64,000 bases of DNA. Source: UBA6136 sp044350805 (GTDB taxonomy: Bacteria > Pseudomonadota > Gammaproteobacteria > Methylococcales > Methylococcaceae). This document shows, piece after piece, positions 59,339 through 64,000 of the stretch. The position numbers and the translations under genes are program-made. Position 1 is the stretch's first letter; each line of letters starts with the position of its first letter. The DNA lies in contig JBILGU010000005.1 in assembly GCA_044350805.1 (NCBI GenBank), forward strand, positions 62,001 to 126,000, in the 5' to 3' direction. A model generated the notes under the pieces. The model was given only the letters and a program-made list of their open reading frames with translations, ran no database searches and was not told the origin of the DNA.

Positions 59339-60847
59339 ATGCGGGGTCAGAGCGCTCAAGGAAACAGCGCCATGCAGGCGTTCATGCAGCTTGATCTTGA
59401 TGCGCACCTGAGCACCCCTGCCCTTGATCTTTGGCCCAAGGTTCATCAACTCGTTGACATGACCTTGGATCGGGTGCCGGCCTACCCTGCGTATCTTGAG
59501 CGATTGGGCCATCCTCTGGAGGGGCCAAAAACATGGGAAGCCTTCGAACGGCTTCCGCTCATGACCAAGAAAGACTACATCCAGGGCTTTCCGCTCGAGG
59601 CCCGAGTGGAGTCGGGAGATCTTTCTTTGCTGGATCGGCTGGCGGTTTCCTCGGGATCAACCGGGATTCCGACTTTCTGGCCTCGGGCCGAACGGCACGA
59701 ATTTGCTATCGCCGTTCGTTTTGAGCAGGTCTTTCGGGATAGCTTCAGGGCGCATGAGAGAAAAACGCTGGCGGTCGTCTGTTTTGCTCTTGGTAATTGG
59801 GTGGGGGGTTTCTTCACGACCTCTTGTTGCTGGCATCTGGCGCGAAAGGGCTATCCTCTGACCGTCGCGACACCCGGCAATAACCTCGCTGAAATTCTCC
59901 GTGTGGTTTCAGCGCTAGGCCCTGCCTATAAACAGGTGGTCTTGTTGGGTTATCCACCCTTTGTCCGGGATGTGGTGGATCAGGGGCGTGTTCAGGGCAT
60001 TGACTGGGGGGCACTTCAGACCCGGATGGTTTTTGCCGGTGAAGTTTTCAGCGAGGAATGGCGCAGCGATATTGTCCAAAGGGCGGGAGGCACGGCCCCT
60101 CATCTTGAGACGGCTTCACTCTACGGGACTGCCGATGGCGGCGTCCTCGGGAACGAAACGCCTTACAGCACCCTCATTCGAGCCATGTTCGCACAAAAGC
60201 CTAAGGCCGCCCGGGCGCTATTTGGCGAATCGCGGCTTCCAACCCTCGTGCAATATGACCCGAGGGATCGGTATTTTGAGATGCATGAGGGAACCTTGGT
60301 CGTGACCGGGGAAAATGGCGTTCCTTTGGTCCGTTATCACATCGCCGATCGCGGCGGCCTGATCCCTTTCGATGCGATGGAAGAAACGCTGGAGGCACTC
60401 GGGGTCAGGGATGAAATTCGGGCGCAGCTGGGATCGACCCCTCCGATCCGGCCCCTGCCCTTTGTCTATGTCTTTGGCCGGGCTGATTTCACCGTGTCGT
60501 TTTACGGTGCCAATGTTTACCCTGAGAATGTGACGGTCGGTCTGGAGCAGCCGGAGTTCAGGGACGTTCTGACCGGAAAATTTGTCCTTGAAAGCATGGA
60601 TGGCTCTACGGGGAACCCAGAGCTTCTTGTGACCGTCGAATTGCGGCCAGGGGAAACACCGCCATCAGGGCTGGAATCGGCCATTTCCGAGCGGATCCAG
60701 GCCGAGCTGTTGCGGCTCAATAGTGAATTTGCCCACTATGTGCCCAAGGATCGGCAGATCCCCCGCGTGGTGTTAAAGCCCTTTGGGGATCCAGAGGATT
60801 TTCCCCTCGGCATCAAGCATCGATACACTCGGGGTCAGAAGCTTTAG
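59339..60847 (+). CDS. PaaK-like adenylate-forming ligase (phenylacetate-CoA ligase family)
   Basis: 502 residues. The adenylate-forming loop SSGSTGIPTFWPRAE lies at about 104-118, SLYGTADGGVLGNETP at about 260, and YHIADRGGLIPF near 329 provides the ATP-ribose aspartate; the C-terminal domain starts near FVYVFGRADFTVSFYGANVYPENV and ends KHRYTRGQKL with the lysine region. Such PaaK relatives activate an aryl or fatty acid. It is 5 bases after thiG, so is likely under TPP control, which is odd since no thiamin step needs it. Substrate unknown. Confidence 0.82.
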   Translation: MRGQSAQGNSAMQAFMQLDLDAHLSTPALDLWPKVHQLVDMTLDRVPAYPAYLERLGHPLEGPKTWEAFERLPLMTKKDYIQGFPLEARVESGDLSLLDRLAVSSGSTGIPTFWPRAERHEFAIAVRFEQVFRDSFRAHERKTLAVVCFALGNWVGGFFTTSCCWHLARKGYPLTVATPGNNLAEILRVVSALGPAYKQVVLLGYPPFVRDVVDQGRVQGIDWGALQTRMVFAGEVFSEEWRSDIVQRAGGTAPHLETASLYGTADGGVLGNETPYSTLIRAMFAQKPKAARALFGESRLPTLVQYDPRDRYFEMHEGTLVVTGENGVPLVRYHIADRGGLIPFDAMEETLEALGVRDEIRAQLGSTPPIRPLPFVYVFGRADFTVSFYGANVYPENVTVGLEQPEFRDVLTGKFVLESMDGSTGNPELLVTVELRPGETPPSGLESAISERIQAELLRLNSEFAHYVPKDRQIPRVVLKPFGDPEDFPLGIKHRYTRGQKL

Positions 60848-60867
60848 TCTCTTCGACTCCCAGAACC

Positions 60868-62241
60868 ATGAAGGACCCTGGTATGCAGCATTGGAACAGA
60901 GTGGCCCTGATCAGCCTATTGGTCCTGCCCGGGATCATGAGAGCCAGCGAGACGCCGAAAGGGCTCAAGGCGGTGGAGAACATCGTCGTGATTTATCTCG
61001 AAAACCATAGCTTTGATAACCTCTATGGGTTTTATCCCGGGGCGGAAGGCATTTCCAATGCGCCCAAGGAAAATGTCCTTCAGGTCGATGCGGAGGGAAA
61101 ACCCTACAGCTCGTTGCCCCGGGTCATTGATACCCTCAAAAAGCCGCATGAACCCGACGCGAGGTTTCCCAAGGATCTTCCCAATGAACCCTTCCCCATC
61201 GATCGCTACGTTCCGATCAGGGAGCGCACCGGGGATCTGACCCATCGCTTCTACCAGCACCAGCAGCAGATCAATGGCGGCAAGATGAACCGTTTTGCCG
61301 AAGTATCGAATGCCAAGGGCTTGGTGATGGGCTATTACGATGGCCAGCAATTACCCCTCTGGTCCTATGCCCGCCGCTATACGCTGGCGGATCATTTTTT
61401 TGCTGCGGCCTTTGGGGGTTCTTTTCTCAATCACATGTGGCTGACCTGTGCCTGCACGCCCTATCAACCTCACCCTCCGGCTTCGAACACCATCGAGCTC
61501 AATGCCCGGGGCGAACTGATCAAGGATGGCGCCTTCACAGCCGATGGCTATGCGGTCAATAACGTCCTTTCAGCCTCCGCCCCAAGAAGCCCCAAGGCGG
61601 ACCACGCGGATCGTCTCCTGATCCCTCAAGAGCAGCCGACCATCGGTGATCGTCTGAGTGAAAAAGGCATTGATTGGGCGTGGTATGCCGGAGGATGGAC
61701 CGATGCGTTGGCGGGCCACCCGGACCCCACGTTCCAGTTTCATCACCAGCCCTATGTCTATTTTTCGCGTTACGCGGAAGGAACGGAGGCGCGTCAGAAC
61801 CACCTGAAGGACAGCGCTGACTTTGAAGCGGCGATCGAGAATGGCGACTTGCCTCCTGTCGCCTTCTATAAGCCCCTGGGGCGCCTGAATGAACATCCGG
61901 GCGATACCGATCTCCTTGAGGGTGAAGAGCACGTTGCAGCGCTTCTCAAGAAGCTGGAGGCCAGTCCGCAATGGCCCCATATGGTGGTCATCGTCACCTA
62001 CGATGAGCACGGCGGTTACTGGGATCATGTTCCGCCGCCCAAAGGCGATCGCTTTGGGCCGGGAAGCCGAATCCCCGCCGTGATCGTTTCGCCTTTCACC
62101 CTGGGCGGGCGCATTGATTCGACGATCTACGATACGACGTCCATTTTAAAGCTCATCGAGGAGCGCTTCGGGTTGGATCCCCTTGGGGAGCGAGATCGAA
62201 AGGCCCATAGCCTTGCAAAAGCCCTGAAGCTCGGGGACTGA
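60868..62241 (+). CDS. Secreted phosphoesterase (acid phosphatase/phospholipase C superfamily)
   Basis: 457 residues with a signal peptide (hydrophobic core VALISLLVLPGIMRA; ATG 60883, five codons on, is an alternative start). It belongs to the phosphoesterase family that includes AcpA and bacterial phospholipase C: NIVVIYLENHSFDNLYGFYPG (about 38-58, metal-binding ENHSFDN), GGSFLNHMWLTCACTPYQPHPP (about 188-209) and VVIVTYDEHGGYWDHVPPP (about 371-389) carry the conserved acids and histidines. It cleaves phosphate esters outside the cytoplasm. Follows the PaaK-like gene by 20 bases. Confidence 0.9.
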   Translation: MKDPGMQHWNRVALISLLVLPGIMRASETPKGLKAVENIVVIYLENHSFDNLYGFYPGAEGISNAPKENVLQVDAEGKPYSSLPRVIDTLKKPHEPDARFPKDLPNEPFPIDRYVPIRERTGDLTHRFYQHQQQINGGKMNRFAEVSNAKGLVMGYYDGQQLPLWSYARRYTLADHFFAAAFGGSFLNHMWLTCACTPYQPHPPASNTIELNARGELIKDGAFTADGYAVNNVLSASAPRSPKADHADRLLIPQEQPTIGDRLSEKGIDWAWYAGGWTDALAGHPDPTFQFHHQPYVYFSRYAEGTEARQNHLKDSADFEAAIENGDLPPVAFYKPLGRLNEHPGDTDLLEGEEHVAALLKKLEASPQWPHMVVIVTYDEHGGYWDHVPPPKGDRFGPGSRIPAVIVSPFTLGGRIDSTIYDTTSILKLIEERFGLDPLGERDRKAHSLAKALKLGD

Positions 62242-62251
62242 GAGGAGTGGC

Positions 62252-62280
62252 CTGACGGCCTTCAGCGATTTTGTTATAGT
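62252..62280 (+). promoter_or_regulatory. Promoter of the small membrane protein gene at 62318
   Basis: CTGACG at 62252-62257 and TATAGT at 62275-62280 with 17 bases between. Start expected near 62287, 31 bases before the ATG. Confidence 0.5.
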
Positions 62281-62317
62281 CGGCGCCGTTTCCCTAACCG
62301 CAACCTAAGAGGCACCC

Positions 62318-62722
62318 ATGGAAGCAAACCTAGTAAAGGGGATGATCGGTTTCGTCATCCTGATGGTCGTTGGATTTGTCATCATCGGGAGCACCCGTGA
62401 GTCCCAGCAGGAAAAAGTCCAGGGCGCATTTCTCCAGACCTCCGGCATGCTGAACAGCCTCGCCTTGAGCAAGTGTTCGGAAGCGGTTCAAAAGGAGATC
62501 AACACGCACCCCTATACGCCCTCCGAATCGAACAGTGACGGCATGACCTATGTCACGCTGGTCTGGTCCAACGTGGGCTCGGTCGCGAGAGCGGAGTGCC
62601 GCTACATCATCGATCAGGGCATTACCCTCTTAAAGCTGGATGACCGGACGTTGATTGAGAAAACGCAGCCGACAGACAGCGTTGCGCCGTCCCAGCCCAA
62701 GCCGATGCGCCTCCATCACTAA
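62318..62722 (+). CDS. Membrane-anchored protein of unknown function
   Basis: 134 residues. A single N-terminal helix (MIGFVILMVVGFVIIGS) followed by a soluble domain with two cysteines (LSKCSEAVQ and AECRYII) that may pair, and a short polar tail. The pattern NSDGMTYVTLVWSNVGSVARAECRYIIDQGITLLKLDDR is beta-rich. I recognise no family. It has its own promoter and a terminator, so is a single-gene unit between the phosphoesterase and the min genes. Confidence 0.7.
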   Translation: MEANLVKGMIGFVILMVVGFVIIGSTRESQQEKVQGAFLQTSGMLNSLALSKCSEAVQKEINTHPYTPSESNSDGMTYVTLVWSNVGSVARAECRYIIDQGITLLKLDDRTLIEKTQPTDSVAPSQPKPMRLHH

Positions 62723-62740
62723 AGGCCCACCCTCAAAACA

Positions 62741-62771
62741 AAACGCCGGGCGTTCAAGGCGCCCGGCGTTT
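62741..62771. terminator. Bidirectional terminator between the small membrane protein gene and minE
   Basis: Twelve-pair perfect stem AAACGCCGGGCG (62741-62752) and CGCCCGGCGTTT (62760-62771) around a seven-base loop, with A-rich and T-rich ends suiting both directions. It serves convergent units. Confidence 0.85.
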
Positions 62772-62801
62772 CATCAAGACCCTGCCACGCGGCGGGGTTT
62801 T

Positions 62802-63089
62802 TTATCGCTGGCTGGCGCGACCGCCGCGGACCGGGGTCTCGTCGGGAAGGACGATGTTCAGTTCCAGCACCTCGCGGTTCTCATCCTGATCCATGCTGAC
62901 GGAAATCGCATCGGAGCTCACGTTGACATACTTTCGGACGACTTCAAGTAGATCTCGTTGAAGGTCTGCAAGATAGGCCGGCTGCTGACGCTCGGCGCGG
63001 CGCTCGTGGGCGACCAGAATCTGCAGACGCTCCTTGGCGATGGAAGCCGTCTTCGGCCTTGAGGCGCGAAAATAGTCGAGAAGATTCAT
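62802..63089 (-). CDS. minE: Cell division topological specificity factor MinE
   Basis: 95 residues. The N-terminal amphipathic membrane helix and MinD-activating region MNLLDYFRASRPKTASIAKERLQILVAHERRAE are followed by the dimerising domain (YLADLQRDLLEVVRKYV, LELNIVLPDE). MinE drives MinCD oscillation that keeps septa at midcell. Overlaps minD by 4 bases, the normal minCDE order. Confidence 0.96.
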   Translation of the reverse strand: MNLLDYFRASRPKTASIAKERLQILVAHERRAERQQPAYLADLQRDLLEVVRKYVNVSSDAISVSMDQDENREVLELNIVLPDETPVRGGRASQR

Positions 63090-63901
63090 GCGCGCCCCCC
63101 AAAGAGTCGGCCGAGCAGGCCCTTCTTTTCTTCTTCGATGAATCTCTGGGGAACATCTTCGCCGAGATAACGGGCAACGACGTCCAGATAGGCCTGTCCG
63201 GCATCGCTCTCTTCATCAATGACGACGGGATTACCCGAGTTCGAGGCATTGAGGACCGCCTTTGATTCCGGGATGACGCCCAGAAGGTGCAAGGAGAGAA
63301 TTTCCTGAACATCATCAACGCTCAGCATTTCACCGAGCTTGACGCGCTGCGGGGAATAACGGGTCAGGAGCAGATATTCACGAATGGGCTCCTGATTTTG
63401 CTCCGCCCGCCGCGATTTGCTGGCGAGAAGGCCGAGCATGCGATCGGAGTCACGGACGGAGGACACTTCAGGATTGGTGACGACAATGGCGTCATCGGCA
63501 TAGTACATGGCCAGATGCGCGCCCCGCTCGATGCCTGCAGGCGAGTCACAGACAATGTAGTCAAAGGTTTCGGAGAGCTCGTTGAGGACACGTTCCACAC
63601 CTTCCTGCGTCAGGGCATCCTTGTCTCGGGTCTGGGAGGCGGGAAGAACAAAGAGGTTTTCGCAGCGCTTGTCCTTGATCAGGGCTTGGTTGAGGCTGGC
63701 CTCGCCATTGATGACATTGACGAAGTCGTAAACGACCCGACGTTCGCATCCCATGATGAGGTCGAGGTTGCGAAGTCCGATATCGAAATCGATCACAGCG
63801 GTCCGATGACCGCGAAGGGCCAAGCCCATGGACAGGGCCGCACTGGAGGTCGTCTTGCCAACCCCCCCTTTGCCCGATGTCACGACGATAATTCTTGCCA
63901 C
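63086..63901 (-). CDS. minD: Septum site-determining ATPase MinD
   Basis: 271 residues, GTG start with AGGAG ribosome site. Deviant Walker A TSGKGGVGKTTSSAALSMGLA (about 8-28), VIDFDIGLRNLDLIMGCERRVVYDFVNVI, DYIVCDSPAGIERGAHLAMYYADDAIVVTNPEVSSVRDSDRMLGLL (about 116-160), and a C-terminal membrane-targeting amphipathic helix RFIEEEKKGLLGRLFGG. It recruits MinC to the membrane. Confidence 0.97.
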   Translation of the reverse strand: MARIIVVTSGKGGVGKTTSSAALSMGLALRGHRTAVIDFDIGLRNLDLIMGCERRVVYDFVNVINGEASLNQALIKDKRCENLFVLPASQTRDKDALTQEGVERVLNELSETFDYIVCDSPAGIERGAHLAMYYADDAIVVTNPEVSSVRDSDRMLGLLASKSRRAEQNQEPIREYLLLTRYSPQRVKLGEMLSVDDVQEILSLHLLGVIPESKAVLNASNSGNPVVIDEESDAGQAYLDVVARYLGEDVPQRFIEEEKKGLLGRLFGGRA

Positions 63902-63937
63902 AAGCGCTCTCCTGAAAGGGGTGATGAGGTAAAAGGT

Positions 63938-64000
63938 TTAAACCGGGGTTACGACCAGCGCATCATCCTTGAGGAGGATCTGGACCAGACGCCCACGGAG
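63938..64000 (-). CDS. minC: Septum site-determining protein MinC, C-terminal end only
   Basis: Partial: on the minus strand the last 20 codons and TAA stop of a frame entering from the window edge, reading LRGRLVQILLKDDALVVTPV. Position 36 bases upstream of minD and the short beta-strand ending agree with the MinC C-terminus, but the fragment is too short for identification by sequence alone. Confidence 0.7.
   Translation of the reverse strand, partial: LRGRLVQILLKDDALVVTPV

Noticed and set aside
1..64000. CRISPR arrays, insertion sequences, tRNA and rRNA genes
   Set aside because: No regularly spaced repeats, transposase motifs or tRNA/rRNA-like sequences were noticed in any intergenic region; this was by reading, not by a dedicated search.

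Overview
The window reads as chromosomal DNA of a methylotrophic gammaproteobacterium, quite possibly a methanotroph-like (Methylococcales-type) organism. The gammaproteobacterial signature is synteny: zapA-6S RNA next to ygfB-pepP-ubiH, rsmI/lpoA/diaA, suhB/trmJ, minCDE, cmoA and lpoA itself. The methylotroph signature is a dense block for tetrahydromethanopterin (H4MPT)-linked formaldehyde oxidation (fae, mch) and for making its cofactors. No methane monooxygenase, methanol dehydrogenase, transposase, CRISPR array, tRNA or rRNA gene was seen.

Layout. 1-5.7 kb: a truncated polytopic membrane protein, a convergent DUF779/aldehyde dehydrogenase pair, yceI, a candidate short transcript, a small lipoprotein and sodC. 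5.8-16.8 kb: the C1 cofactor block. A left part (beta-RFAP synthase, ATP-grasp ligase, mch, RimK-like ligase, CitG-like protein, then fae with its own terminator) faces a right part (HisA-like protein on the minus strand; then ATP-grasp mfnD-like, mfnF-like, pabB, mfnE-like, moaD, moaE on the plus strand). pabB would supply the p-aminobenzoate that beta-RFAP synthase consumes, and the mfn-like genes point to a methanofuran-type carrier. 16.9-25.6 kb: dodecin, dsbB, orphan phoR, an OmpA-family porin with its own promoter and terminator, a PstS-like binding protein, nadC, rpiA, ilvA, a small multidrug-resistance type exporter and an EVE-domain protein. 25.7-40.1 kb: glycosyltransferase, 6S RNA, zapA, ygfB-like, pepP, ubiH, rsmI, lpoA, diaA, a GlcD-like oxidase, a phosphopantetheinyl transferase, membrane proteins, cmoA and a cold-shock/DUF1294 fusion.

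40.1-45.6 kb: an orphan parA on the minus strand lies beside a 347-base non-coding stretch holding four consensus DnaA boxes and an AT-rich segment. Hand counts of G and C on the plus strand change sign around this position (C-rich to the left, G-rich to the right), so this is a serious candidate for the chromosomal replication origin, without dnaA or mnmG beside it. It is followed by degP and an uncharacterised lipoprotein/histidine kinase pair.

45.6-64 kb: an archaeal-type nucleotidyltransferase, HAD phosphatase and ubiD in one overlapping run, an MscS channel, an acyltransferase, a glycosyltransferase, suhB/trmJ, small unknown proteins, a TPP riboswitch controlling thiO-thiS-thiG plus a PaaK-like ligase and a phosphoesterase, and finally minE, minD and the end of minC. 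Many neighbouring genes overlap by 4 bases (ATGA/GTGA), so the window is compact and largely organised in operons. All functional calls come from reading the translated sequences; no database search was run.
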